A model generated the notes under the pieces. That model worked only from the letters and a program-made list of their open reading frames with translations, had not been told where the DNA came from and ran no database searches. A program made the translations under genes and the position numbers. A DNA stretch of 64,000 nt, taken from NCBI GenBank assembly GCA_964036155.1, contig OZ038422.1, positions 71,695,201-71,759,200 on the forward strand, in the 5' to 3' direction. This document shows, piece after piece, positions 14,652 through 26,192 of the stretch. Position 1 is the first letter of the stretch. Each line of letters starts with the position of its first letter. The DNA comes from Diploscapter coronatus (taxonomy: Eukaryota; Nematoda; Chromadorea; Rhabditida; Rhabditidae).

Positions 14652-15558
14652 TTTTTATTTATCGTTTTCTTTCTTATGCATAAGTGTAAAAATTCAAATT
14701 ATCTAAGAAATCATCAATATTTATCACTTTCCTTCTTCCTATGCTTTTGATTTCTGAATTATGCGGGTTTTCATGGTTGTAAATCGCTATTACATGCAGT
14801 GATTGGGTTTCTATCGAATAATTTGTTGGGATACTGTAGAAACAGATTAATTTATTGCATAAACTTTTATTTACTTTTGTCGAGCAAAATGTAGTGGAAT
14901 TCACTGTTCTTCTTTTCACACGTATACTTCTTATCGATTTCGCAGGATATTTTTGAAATTTCAAATTTTCTTGCGTCAAAATCGGCACCACAAAGATGTG
15001 ATATTCTGCACATGTAAGAAGATGATTAATTTCTAACAGCACTAAGTCACTTTTGGAGGAGATTACTGTAGCCAATTGAATCTTTTTAAAGTTTTACTTT
15101 CTTTTTCATATTCGCAAGTGTCCCCTCGTCATTTTTCTTCGATTTTTGCTGCTTGATCTATTTTTCTGTGATTTCTTTATCTCCTCGCTATTTTCTTGCA
15201 TTTTGCCCGATTTTTCAAATCCCGGGCATTTTCACGCGATTTACGGCGCTTCCCCATTTTAGCAGCTCCGTGATTCAGAAAGATCTCGCCAAAGTGCGAA
15301 CGAAAGAAATGTTCGAAGCTGTAAAAATGTTTGTAACACACAGAAAGCGCATCGATTTTGATCGCTTTCGGCAAGTTTCACATATCATTTTGGTTGTTTT
15401 CGCGAATCGTCGACCACTTTTCATCCACTGATCCAACCCGCCCCCCTTGAAATCACTCGATATTCGTGCAACTTGTCGTGCAAACTAGTGGCCCCGTCCC
15501 CCCATAATTCAGCCAGATCTCCTCGTTTGCAGGTGAATTTCCCCGCGGATTCACTGTC
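14652..15558 (+). other. Intergenic region and 5' flank of zinc-finger gene
   Basis: No gene seen. It holds the vps-52 3' flank and a pyrimidine-rich stretch from about 15,090 to 15,260. A TCGTTTGCAG acceptor near 15,530 lies about 25 bases before the next start codon and is a candidate cis or trans acceptor for the following gene. Confidence 0.5.
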
Positions 15559-18120
15559 ATGTCGTACCCGTCGAGCGACGCGTATTCCTTCGAGGACTTC
15601 GACACGGCCACCGACCACCTGCTGCTCAGTTCCACTCCATCGCCCTACTCCGAGATCGGACTCGAGTTCGGAATGACGGCAAGCACCGAGCAGAACCCCG
15701 TCCAGTATTCGATCGGCGCTCCGGTCGACATCCCCTACCAGATGCAGCTGTTCCTCGAGCAGGACAACGTCGACTTCGACCACGATCCATTCATCGCGCA
15801 ATTCACGAGCAGCAATGAACAGGTACGCATTGAAATACCAACGTCACTTTATGAAAGCTTCTTGAAATGCATCTATGTGAGCATTCATTCATTCAGTTCT
15901 TCTTGTCTGCGCCTTTTCAAGCACACATTTTTTCGAAAAGCTCTTTTGAAGTGTGCTTTATTATATCTAGGCTGTCGAGTGGTGAAGAAAGTATTTCAGA
16001 AGCAGCTGTATGCCCTGAGTCACAGTGACGTTCTTGCCGGTCTGCAGATGTCTGTCAACAACGAGTCGCCTGTAGCCCCCGTCAAGGAGGAGCCCTACAA
16101 CTACGATTACGGCTTCTCGCCGCTCAAAATCGACACTATCTATGAGGAGGACTATCAGAATGCTGAAGCACGACAACCGCAGAATCAAAATACTATCGTA
16201 AGACATCAAATAATTCTTACGAAATTTTAAACTGACGGAAACTTTCATTCTAATTCAACTTTTCCAATTTTTCATCTCAAAGTAATTTCGTCGTTTCGCC
16301 ATTTATATAAATTAGAAATTCTAATTTACACATTTTATTCTATGAATTTCAGCTGCCGACGTATGTCTACGAGGACAGTCCTGGCAGCTTCTACGATCAG
16401 AAGCCCTACACGAACATTCTGCAGAGATCGCTTCAGTCGATGCACGTCAACGTCGATTCTCATCTGATCACGTCGTCCTCGCCCTCGCCTTCCAGGTAAA
16501 GATACAACTTTTAATCATTTTACAATTGTCACTTGTGAGATTCTAGCATTTTTTAGTTGGTTTATGTAAATTTCGTCAAAAAATCATGCGCCGTCTCCTT
16601 GAAAGAGCAAATTTAGTGGAGATTCTTGAAGTATTTTTGAACATAAAAGACGAATGATATCTATCATAAAATGCCCCCTAATTTTCAAAAATCTACTATG
16701 TTCTTTTTTTTTTTTTTTTTTTTTAAATATTAATGAGTTTTTTTGAAGACAAAAAGTTCTAATTTCAGCATGTCGAGTTCGTCTTCTGCCTATCTGCAGC
16801 CGTCCTCGATGGGAACAGTCCTCCCTCCCCTCGATTCCTCTTCTTCAGCCTCTGCCAACTCTACCTATCCCTCAACTCCCCACCTCAGTCCCACTCCCAC
16901 AGGCATGTCCATCTACAATCCCGTGCAACCCACTTCGGCTGCCTATTCCATGTCGCTGCCCTACCCTCAGCCGTACTTCTACGGATCTGTGCAAAGCACT
17001 AGTCAATACAATTTTGGATATTATCCGCAGGTCAGATTCCTGAAGAACTTGAAACAATTTGTTTTTTTTTTTGCAAAATTTCAAAAATATTATTTTCAGA
17101 TGGAGCAAACGACGTGCTACAATGCAAATGGAGCTCAGGCAGATCAAATGATGAAGAGGAATGGAACTGTGAAACCCGCTGGCAAGAAAAGAGGGCCTAA
17201 ACCGAAGAAGAAGACTGCAGAGGAGGCCTCTTCCAACGATGAAAACGGTATGTGTTTTCTAGTCTTCATTTTATGAAAATTCAAAGCTCATATTTACGTT
17301 TTTTCTCTATTGAATGATCAATGAAACAATACGAGTAGAACCAATAATTTTCAGGAATTTCGTTCCCTTCTCAAACTCGCAGTCGTGTCGTTCTGCCCGA
17401 GATCGAGATCTATTCTCGCAGCGAGTTGTCCATCGAATTGGCGAAGAAGATCGTGAGGGACGAGAAGGGCTCCTACATCTGCCCCGTCTGCTTCAAGCCG
17501 TTCAACAGGCAGTTCGTCATCAAACAGCACCTCTACATTCACAGTACGTTTATTTTTGACATACTGAAAGAAAATTTCGGAATGAAACGGCCTTTTTAAA
17601 ATCTAGCAATGTTAAACCCCGAATTTCCTTCTCATTCTGTGGAAAAAGTTGAAATTCCTGAATCATATCTTTAAAAATTCCAATATATCAACTTCTATAT
17701 TTCAGCCGGTGACAAGCCCTTCGCCTGCGGCACGTGCAAGAAGGCCTTCAGTGATCGATCCAACCTCCGCGCGCACATCAAAACTCACAACGGTAGGAAG
17801 GGTTTATTATTCCCTCAATTTCATTCAAGATAAAATCATTCTTCATTAAAACTTCTGGCCCTTTGGAAATTCAATTCTTTCGACAGAATTTATGATTTCA
17901 TTTTAATATTTGTCATATTGCAGACAGCAAATCGTTCCACTGCAATACCTGCGGCAAGAATTTCCTGCTGAAGTCCTACCTGAAGAAGCACGAGAATCTG
18001 AGCTGCCCCATGTTAAAAATCGAGGCCAAAAGCGACGAGGCTAGGAAGCAAATTGCCGAGCAGTACGAGCACGAGGAGGTCGAGCATTTCGAAAACAACT
18101 TCGATAATTTGCTAAATTGA
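15559..18120 (+). CDS. C2H2 zinc-finger protein with three C-terminal fingers
   Basis: Spliced gene of about eight exons, probably a nuclear DNA-binding regulator. The N-terminal two thirds are low-complexity: acidic and aromatic near the start (MSYPSSDAYSFEDFDT), then serine, proline and tyrosine rich (exon from about 16,770 to 17,030). A basic patch KKRGPKPKKK, resembling an AT-hook or nuclear-localisation signal, is followed by three C2H2 fingers: CPVCFKPF...HLYIH, CGTCKKAF...HIKTH and CNTCGKNF...KKHENLSC. The first two are joined by the classic TGDKPFAC linker; the third ends in H-x4-C rather than H-x3-H. The tail is acidic and ends EHFENNFDNLLN. Each exon join keeps frame, for example the 15,559-15,822 exon to an exon starting near 16,048. 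I do not recognise the orthologue, and fingers alone do not tell the target. Confidence 0.88.
16704..16724 (+). repeat. T21 homopolymer in intron
   Basis: An uninterrupted run of 21 T lies in the intron before the serine-rich exon of the zinc-finger gene. It is outside coding sequence, but its length is prone to assembly error. Confidence 0.9.
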
Positions 18121-18398
18121 ACGATATCTCCTAATTTTGCTGGTCGACTTCCAATTCATTCGGCGTTATTTGTTGTGATAGATAGGTTGTTTAATCTTAA
18201 TAATTTGTAGAACTAACATGCCTTCCAAATGTATATAAAAACTAATAACTGATCTCTGAATTTCTTCCATGAAGATCTTATTTTTATCTCAGGGTATATA
18301 ATTGATCTTTTCCTTAATTTATCTAACGTCGTGTCGATAACTTGATCTAATTTTCTAAATTGTATACATATTCTTATCGTTGACTTCTATAAATTTCT

Positions 18399-18404
18399 AA
18401 TAAA
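18399..18404 (+). terminator. Polyadenylation signal of zinc-finger gene
   Basis: AATAAA (overlapping a second AATAAAT) lies 279 bases after the stop codon in an AT-rich 3' UTR. This is the best candidate cleavage signal for the gene ending at 18,120. Confidence 0.6.
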
Positions 18405-18420
18405 TAAATTATATCAACAT

Positions 18421-19203
18421 TATTTCTTCGTGTTTCTTTTCAAACATTTTGGGGTTGCTTTCATATCTTTGAGAAGTTTCACCTTACTAATTTCATCAGC
18501 AATTGTTTCAGATGGCAAAACAGCGTTTATTATCAATCTTATAGCGATCTCTCTAGGCATATGAAAAATCTGCTGGAATCCTCGACGTTCAATAAGTGTC
18601 CTACAAAACTAGACAGATGAGATATGGACTCATTATTTTTATCAGCAGCAGAAATTGCATGCTACACGATTAAATTTGTGTAAAATTGAAATTTTTATTG
18701 TGAACAGACGTACAAGCACTAATTTTTAGCCCAATAATATGTTTGAAGCTGGAGACTGACAGGATTGACAAATCCGGTTATTGGCGGATTGGCTAAAAAG
18801 GGTGATTGAATAATTTCATGTAGGCTGAAAATGGTTACGTCAGTAGGTGGGTGGTCCATCTTTCTCTTTAGACAGATGCGTTCTTCCATTTCCCTGCCAA
18901 ATTGATTACTGAGCGCTCTACCGCGACACTGTCTGATATTCGATCACATTGGTCTGAATACAGCTTGGTACTCCCTGAAATACTGGCAATTATGTAACAA
19001 AGCTAATTTCTTCTCTATTTTCCCCAAACTATCACATAAATGATCTCTAAAGTGATGATCCCTCGTCTCTTTTTTGAGTATGTATACATTGATTTTCCTC
19101 ATCAAACTGCCCCTTTTCCGAGACAGTAGTGTTGAAGCATAGGGGAGAGGATAAACCGTCGCACATGTTTCACCCGTAGTTTCTCGATATGGAAATGAAG
19201 CTA
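18421..19203. other. Intergenic, no gene seen
   Basis: Non-coding sequence between the zinc-finger gene and the repeat island. No in-phase exon series, no tRNA-like fold and no clear repeat partner elsewhere in the window were recognised. Confidence 0.5.
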
Positions 19204-20556
19204 TTAAGACAGAGTCTATGAGAGAATCGGCTCTCTATAAAGAGAGGGGTGACCAATGGCAAAAGTATTGTTTTTCCGAAGTTTCTAAGTGTTTTCGACC
19301 TATATTCAACCTGGAGAGCACTATTTTGGGGCTTTTTCCCGGAGTTTTCAAGTCCACTTTCGGATACCAGGGTCCGGGGGTCAAATTTCGAAAGTCATTC
19401 TAATATTCCAAAACCTATATCAGATTGTTCAGTTCGATGAGCTGAGTCGAATGGTGCGAACATTTTCTTAATCTGACTTTCCTATCACAAGTTACGACTA
19501 AAAACAGTGCAAAAATGCCAAAAAGCATGGGTCTTCGGGGAAAAATGCATTTTTGACCATATTGAGACGCGAAGGGGGAGATAAATCGGCTACATTTAGT
19601 TTATACACATCCTGAGGATCATATTGATACAAAACACTGGGAGAAATAGCGTCTCTATTCCAGTCATATTCGGGTCCAAAGTGGAACTTGAAAATTTCGA
19701 TTTTTCAAAAATGAGGGACAGACTCCCAAATCATATATTATTCGATAGAACTCGAAAAACTGAACAACTTTTGTGAAGACACCTCATGGTTATCTATTAT
19801 GGTATGGGAGTGGTATCTCAAAAACCAAAATTTAATGTCAATTTTCAAGAAAATAATACGAGAATATTTTCATAGGTAGTCTACCAACACTTGAGCTCAA
19901 ATTGAAGCTAGAGACATTCACTATTTATTCCCATTCAATTTGGAGTCGAACGATATCAAACATGGTATTGTACCAAGTGGTAGCGATCCATATGGTCAAG
20001 TTACCATTTGGTAACCAATACCCATCATGTTATATACCAAATGAAAGCCTTTATCGAGCTGAGTAATATGCTGGAAACCGCTTGAAAAATAAATTAGTTC
20101 ATCGCCTTTTATGGCCATTTGAAAATACCCCATTTTTGGTCTTTTTCGGCAGGTGGTTATAGCCAATTATAATGATGGTATAATGAAACCACTTGTTGAT
20201 ATTGATAGAAATGGACTCGAATATTACTCTCCAGTCAATTTCGAGTCAATTGATACCCATTTTGGTATAGTATCACTCGGGTACCATATGGGTGATATGC
20301 CATGGACCCATATGGTAACATGATAAAGTGGTAGCACGATACTCTAGGAAGCAAAAATGAAGTATTGCTCTTCAACTGCTATATCCCGAAAAGATTTTTC
20401 GAATTTGTTTGATTTTCGAAAAGTTATGAGTTTTTGAAAATTTCTGTCATTTTCATAGTTAGACCCATTCAAACCACTATACCATGCATACCATAATAGA
20501 TAACCATGAGGTGTTTTCGCAAAAGTTGTTCAGTTTGATGAGCTCTATCGAATGGT
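19204..20556 (+). mobile_element. Foldback repeat unit, left copy
   Basis: About 1,353 bp that recur in reverse orientation at about 26,193-27,544. The outer ~300 bases appear identical: the chance open frames at 19,218-19,403, 19,249-19,440 and 19,289-19,471 have exact counterparts on the opposite strand at 27,277-27,530. The inner part shows scattered differences. The unit is itself partly palindromic, because the sequence around 19,735-19,805 (containing AACTGAACAACTTTTG and CACCTCATGGTTATC) returns inverted at 20,485-20,556. No transposase is encoded, so it looks like a non-autonomous foldback or MITE-type element. Confidence 0.8.
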
Positions 20557-20747
20557 ATACATTTTGTGGGGCCTAGCTCAGTTTTGAATTTCGACCCCCA
20601 TCTAGCTCCGTCTAATTTAGGGGACAGATCTGATCTTCCCATTTTGTGATTAGGGTTCAGTGGTATTCGACCATATGGATTATATTCGATTTAAAAGATT
20701 TTTTTTTCAGAAATGGAGCCCATTGTTCGAGCCTTACAGAAACTCAC

Positions 20748-22083
20748 TCTTAAGAGTAAATGTCACTAAGGACCAAAGTCGGTGTTTCCAGGGGTCCGTC
20801 GATTTGGCTGATTTTCACATATATTGTTCAGTTTTTCACGCTGATTCTCATGGTGCTATTCGTTTTTCATAAAAATGATCGTATGCAGGATTACGGTAGA
20901 TTGAAATTTTGAGAAATTCGACCTCGAGAAAAAATTCATAACTTCCTTATTTCTGAACAAAATCGAATGAGGTTTTCAGCATTGAATAGCCCACGAAAAA
21001 CTCTACAAATAATGTAACTACAACCACCTGCTACGATCAACAGCTTTCCGCCAAAAAATTAATTTCCGAAAATGCGACCCTAACCGACTGCAGTTTTTCG
21101 CGATTTTAACCCCATCGATGTCTTGGGGAACTGGCTGGAAATGGCCTTATTTGAAAGCACATTCAATTCTGCGTAAAATGATATAAAATTGGTTCAAAAA
21201 TATGAGTTCCCCGGGGGTTAAAAAAACGTCCGAATGCGTAAAACCAGGGTGATTATTTCATAGTTTCAATTTTGGCCCCCCACAACTTTCTTATTTCTGG
21301 ACCAAATTGAATGATTATTCTTTTATTTAGTAGATCTTGAGTAGGAGAATAAAGTAAAAATAAAAAGAAATTTTTTAGAAATTAATTTTGGCGGGAAAAG
21401 TTACCCTATATACCCGTACTGTGTTTACAAGTGTAATGTGAGTTAACATCGGAGTTTTCCATGAAATCTTGTAGAGCTCTTCAAGTTGATCAATTTTCAT
21501 TCCAAAGCTTATTTTAGAATGTGCACATACAGAGAGATATGAATTTTTGAAATTTTCTTTCATGAAAATCACTCTAGTTTTACGCATTCGGACGTTTTTT
21601 TAACCCCCGGGGAACTCATATTTTTGAACCAATTTTATATCATTTTACGCAGAATTGAATGTGCTTTCAAATAAGGCCATTTCCAGCCAGTTCCCCAAGA
21701 CATCGATGGAATCAAAATCGCGAAAAACTGCAGTCGGTTAGGGTCGCATTTTCGGAAATTAATTTTTTGGCGGAAAGCTGTTGATCGTAGCAGGTGGTTG
21801 TAGTTACATTATTTGTAGAGTTTTTCGTGGGCTATTCAATGCTGAAAACCCCATTCGATTTTGTTCAGAAATAAGGAAGTTATGAATTTTTTCTCGAGGT
21901 CGAATTTCTCAAAACTTCAAACTACCGTAATCCTGCATACAATCATTTTTATGAAAAACAAACCACACCATGATGATCAGCGTGAAAAACTGAACAATAT
22001 ATGTGAAAACCAGCCAAATCAACGGACCCCTGGAAACCACCTCTTTGTTAAGACTTTGGTTTTTCCTGAAATTCACTCTTAAG
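20748..22083. mobile_element. 1.34 kb palindromic foldback element
   Basis: Two arms of roughly 500 bp are near-perfect inverted copies. For example, GGGTCCGTCGATTTGGCTGA near 20,800 pairs with its near complement near 22,020, and CCCCGGGGGTTAAAAAAACG near 21,210 pairs with sequence at about 21,595. They flank an unpaired loop of about 340 bp (about 21,245-21,585). No protein-coding capacity is evident. The loop resembles the loop of the next palindrome, so the two belong to one family. Confidence 0.82.
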
Positions 22084-22440
22084 TGTTGAGCGGACTACAC
22101 ATTTAGTTAATAGCGCTTTACTATTCAGATATATCATTTGATATTTACGTAAAAATTAATGTTGAGGAATTTATACAGGATTTGATCGGTCATTGGACTC
22201 GAATCAAGTGATATGTTGTGTTTAAATAGTTCTATCAAATGACTTCCAACCTAACTCATATTGAGCAGAAGAATTTTCCAGTTGGTTGCGTTATTATTTT
22301 AGATTTTCTAATAGGATGAAAAATGCTCTTAAAATATCATGTATAAAATTAAATTGAAGAGCTAAAACAGCATACACTTATGACCAAAACACATTCATGT
22401 GTCAACAAAATTTCAGCCTTATCTGATCATTAAGTACAAG

Positions 22441-23117
22441 GTGTTTCAAGTTTATCTCCCTATTTTATTTTTTGAATAACTTTTTGTTTTTGGTCCAAAT
22501 TGAGTGTGGTTTTTTGCACGGTACCCTCCCTATGTTAGGATTTTGTCTGGTATAACTCTTGGGTCGAAACCAATTACCCATACCCGTAAAACCATCTATT
22601 TTTGGTGAAGCAAATTTTTGATATCTAAGAAAATGTTCAAAAATTCATAACTTCCTATATACTGGACAAATTTTCATAATTATTTTTTTTATTTTGTAGA
22701 TCTTCAATAGAATAATAAGAAGAAAATAAAATTTTAGAATAATATTTTTGGTAAGAAAAAATTATCCGAAGATACCCTAATATACCCGTACTGGGTTTAC
22801 ACATAAATGGTGTTGAAAAAATTCTTCCCTCCAGTATGTTGTAGAGAGGAGCATGATGAACAACTTTTATTCCAGAAGTTATTTTAGAATATACACGCAC
22901 AGAGAGATATGAATTTTTGAACATTTTCTTAGATATCGAAAATTTGCTTCCCCAAAAATAGATGGTTTTACGGGTATGGGTAATTGGTTTCGACCCAAGA
23001 GTTATACCAAACAAAACCATAACGTAGAGAGAGTACCATGCGAAAAACAGTATTCAATTTGGACCAAAAACAAAAAAGTTATTCAAAAAATAAAATAGGG
23101 AGATAAACTTGAAACAC
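22441..23117. mobile_element. 0.68 kb palindromic foldback element
   Basis: GTGTTTCAAGTTTATCTCCC at the left end is mirrored by its near complement at the right end (GAGATAAACTTGAAACAC). Arms of about 220 bp include TTTTTGGTCCAAATTGAGTG and its partner near 23,060. The loop contains ACCCTAATATACCCGTACTG, closely matching the loop of the palindrome at 20,748-22,083. It is non-coding. Confidence 0.82.
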
Positions 23118-23424
23118 TCTGTGAGATGATCGTGGCATGACCTTAAATATTTTCTTTTAGTCTCATATTTTTTGATACCATTATAATTGCAATATAGCCT
23201 TAATGCGCTAACTAGTCTTACTGGAAGTCGCAAAAAAATCTATAAAAATAGGTATATCACGGGATAGTTTTTCATACGATAAAAAATGTATTTTCATAAA
23301 AAATAGCACTAATTGGTATATTAGTTTCATTTAATTCACTTTTTGAGTTGCGACGCACGTTAGTGCGCCGCGAAAAATAAAAAAAAAATATATGCCTAAA
23401 ATAATTATTTTTCTTTATAAAAAA

Positions 23425-23478
23425 TATAGGGGAGATAGGTCGCAAGGGGTCTCTGACGATCGTCCTCCCTAGGACTGC
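23425..23478 (+). repeat. Short dispersed repeat, copy 1
   Basis: A ~54-bp segment (GGGGAGATAGGTCGCAAGGG and following) reappears inverted and diverged at about 45,185-45,236. It lies about 200 bp upstream of the srd-like gene. It is probably the remnant of a dispersed element. Confidence 0.6.
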
Positions 23479-23686
23479 ATGGAAGTTCTCTCTCTCTTAA
23501 AAGTTTATCAATGTGCTTTAACCTGCAACATCTGCAGTCTAATCAAATATTCAACTAACTTTCAACTAATTGTCTACGTGCTTGATACTTTCTGTAAAAA
23601 TATAATCGAATAAGACTAAGACTAAGCGAAAGCTCATAAAGTCTAATTTTATCTGGTAAAAGTTAACCGTTCATAAAATAGGCATA

Positions 23687-25404
23687 ATGGCTGAGGAAAC
23701 TAGTGCTGATATATTATATTCTGGTAATTATTCTAATTTTATCATTAATAGGACTGATTATCATCGACCATTATTTGAAGTAAGTATCAATTATATCATT
23801 ATTTCAAAAGGTTATATTTAGGTTCTTGATAAAATCCACCCTTGTGACTTGGGAGCAATTATATTTCATCTAATTTCGGGTACACTGGGTCTAACGCTCA
23901 ATATATTCCTTCTTTACCTAATTATTGATGCATCGCCGAAATCTATGAATGTTTACAAGTAATTTTATTCAATTTTCGAATTACCGTAATATCATAATAC
24001 TTCATTATTTAGATTACTGTTAATGAACAGCGCTATTACTGAAGCTCTGATATGCTTATTTGCAATTATTGTTATGATAAGGTATACAAACTAAATTTTA
24101 ATCGTTTCGAAAGAATTTTTTAATTACGGGGTCGTACCAGTACCTCCGTGGGGTATAGTTTGCGTCAGCTATGGTTTCTGTCAGTTTTTCGGAAGTACTA
24201 CTTGTTATGAAGGTTATATGGTAATGATGCACTTAATCACTCATTCATCCTTGTCTCTATTGATGTCATTTTTCTATCGATACTACATTTTGATTAAGTA
24301 ATTTTGAATTGTTGATAACCGGCAAAACTTGTCCATTTTCAGATCCAACATCACAAAGAAGAAGGCATTGATAGCGATTGTGCTTGTATCTCTCCCATCA
24401 ATTGTTTCTGCTGTAGGTCATTTAAAAATGCTAATGAAAATTTTATCATAATAAAGGTCCAGCTATTTTTTCATAGACCATAAAAATCATATTACAATGA
24501 TCCAATAAGAGATGAGTTTTAAAAATAATAATCTGATGCAACCATTTTTAGATCACATTATCAACCGAATCTGATGATCCAGCTCTTCTGCGATATCTGG
24601 TTTTATCTCATTTCCCTGAATATTACGTTGATGCAGCAACATTTACGGGATATTCCAATATTCTTCGAAATTTCACCGTAGCTGTTCCAATCGGATTCGT
24701 TGCTATTCTAATACCTTCGACGTACCCGATCATGATCATTTTGAGGTATCATTTATCAATTATTGCTCTGCAAAAATTTATAAACTTTTTTTTTCAAATA
24801 ATAAAAAGTAATGATCTTTTACTACTGCACATTGCTCTTGCTGTGAGCTTCAAATGGCCATATTTTCATTTTTTATATTTTTTATCCTTTAGGACAAAAA
24901 TTTTAAACACCGTAGCCAAGGCTCGCTATTCTCCTCATCTCTATCGAGTGCACACTGAACTTCTCAAGGTTTTTTTTCGAATTTAATTCCAAATCTCAGC
25001 GGAATGAATTTTCATGCTCTAACGATCACTGCCATGATTCCACTTCTCTACATTTTAGCAGCAACAACTTACTTCCTGCTCGCTTTCCAGGTATTTTCTG
25101 TGATTATTTCAACAACGTTAGAAATGATGTAACTTTTCAGGTTATCCGCCATCCATTCTATGAAGGTCTTCATAAATCATTAATATTTTTCGAAAATTTT
25201 AAAATGAGTACCTCTTCAGATTTAATTTTTATCAATGTCGCCTTGTTACCTTTACCTTCGTCATTGGTGTCGATCTTCTTCATTTCACCCTACAATCGCC
25301 GTGCACGTCAAATTTGGCAGAAATGGAAATGGGGGAAGTTGAACGCATCCGTAGCATCGACTTCTGTTGCATTCTCTTCATCAAATGAAGATAACCGAAT
25401 CTAA
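23687..25404 (+). CDS. Srd-like 7TM chemoreceptor gene, two apparent frameshifts
   Basis: Multi-exon gene whose spliced product resembles nematode serpentine receptor class delta, a family of candidate odour or taste receptors in the membrane of sensory neurons. It starts MAEETSADILYSGNYSNF. TM1 is around AIIFHLISGTLGLTLNIFLL, followed by NVYKLLLMNSAITEALICLF. The Srd-like block CYEGYMVMMHLITHSSLSLL is followed by MSFFYRYYILIK, and the C-terminal part ends ...FISPYNRRARQIW plus a serine-rich tail. Two spots do not read through in phase: the T6 run at 24,116-24,121 (one extra T relative to the expected frame) and the T8 run at 24,970-24,977 (two extra T, or an implausibly short out-of-phase intron). 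Both are in homopolymers, so either this is a young pseudogene or these are consensus errors. It lies between the inverted repeat copies. Confidence 0.75.
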
Positions 25405-25739
25405 AATTCTTGATTTTTTTTTTTCGAATACTCGGAAAATGAAGGGCCAAATGACCTACGAAATAATAATGGTTAGAGTTAGGATTAGATAAAGGGGAAT
25501 TGTGATAGGTTTCTTTCTCTATGCATTTCGAAAATCATATGGTCATGTGTTTACAGATTTCTATATTTTCAAAAATGTTTTATTCCTATATTAAGAATAA
25601 ACTAATTTTATTAAAATATATCATGGAAGACAGTATTTTAGTCATTCAATTTTTTCTTATTTTTAAAACAGATTCTCTGTAATATTCGACGATCTCAAGG
25701 AAGAAGTCGGACCAGAGATACCAAATTCGTTTCTGAAGG

Positions 25740-26192
25740 GGTATTTGAGTGTTTTTAACTTATACTCGACCCGGAGAACACGATTTTGTGGCTTTTTCCC
25801 CGAGTTTTCAAGTCCAGGTTCGGGTATCGGGTCCGGGGGTCAAATTTCAAAAGTCATTCTAATATTCCGAAACCTATATCAAATTGTTCAGTTCGATGAG
25901 CTGAGTCTAATGGTACAATATTTTCCGGATCTGACCTTCCTATCACAAGTTACGGCTAAAAGCAGTGCAAAAATGTCAAAAATACGGGATCCTCAATAGA
26001 AAAGTCCACTTTTCTCATCTCTTTCTGGATATTACCTCTCAGTTTTTTCACACAATAATCTAAAAGTCCTGCTCATTCTAATTCGCTAATTATTTCGAAA
26101 AATAGTGTCAACATTCTATCGAAAAATCGGCCCGAAGCTAAACTTGAAAATTTCGACTTTTCGAATTTTTGAGTTAAACCCCCAAATCATAT
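25740..26192 (+). mobile_element. Diverged foldback arm, direct copy
   Basis: From about 25,740 the sequence resembles the left unit from about 19,285 in the same orientation: shared blocks include TTTTCAAGTCCA, GGTCCGGGGGTCAAATTTC and CCTATCACAAGTTACG. It continues toward AACTGAACAACTTTTGCG at about 26,214. Together with the inverted unit at 26,193-27,544 it makes the right side a palindrome of about 1.8 kb with unequal arms. Confidence 0.7.

Noticed and set aside
15559..16230. 223-codon frame extending past the first zinc-finger exon
   Set aside because: A good GTACGC donor ends the exon at 15,822, and the sequence after it reads as intron until the exon near 16,048.
19218..19471. Identical 60-63 residue open frames in both foldback copies
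   Set aside because: They overlap in three frames, show no domain, and their match simply reflects the repeated DNA.
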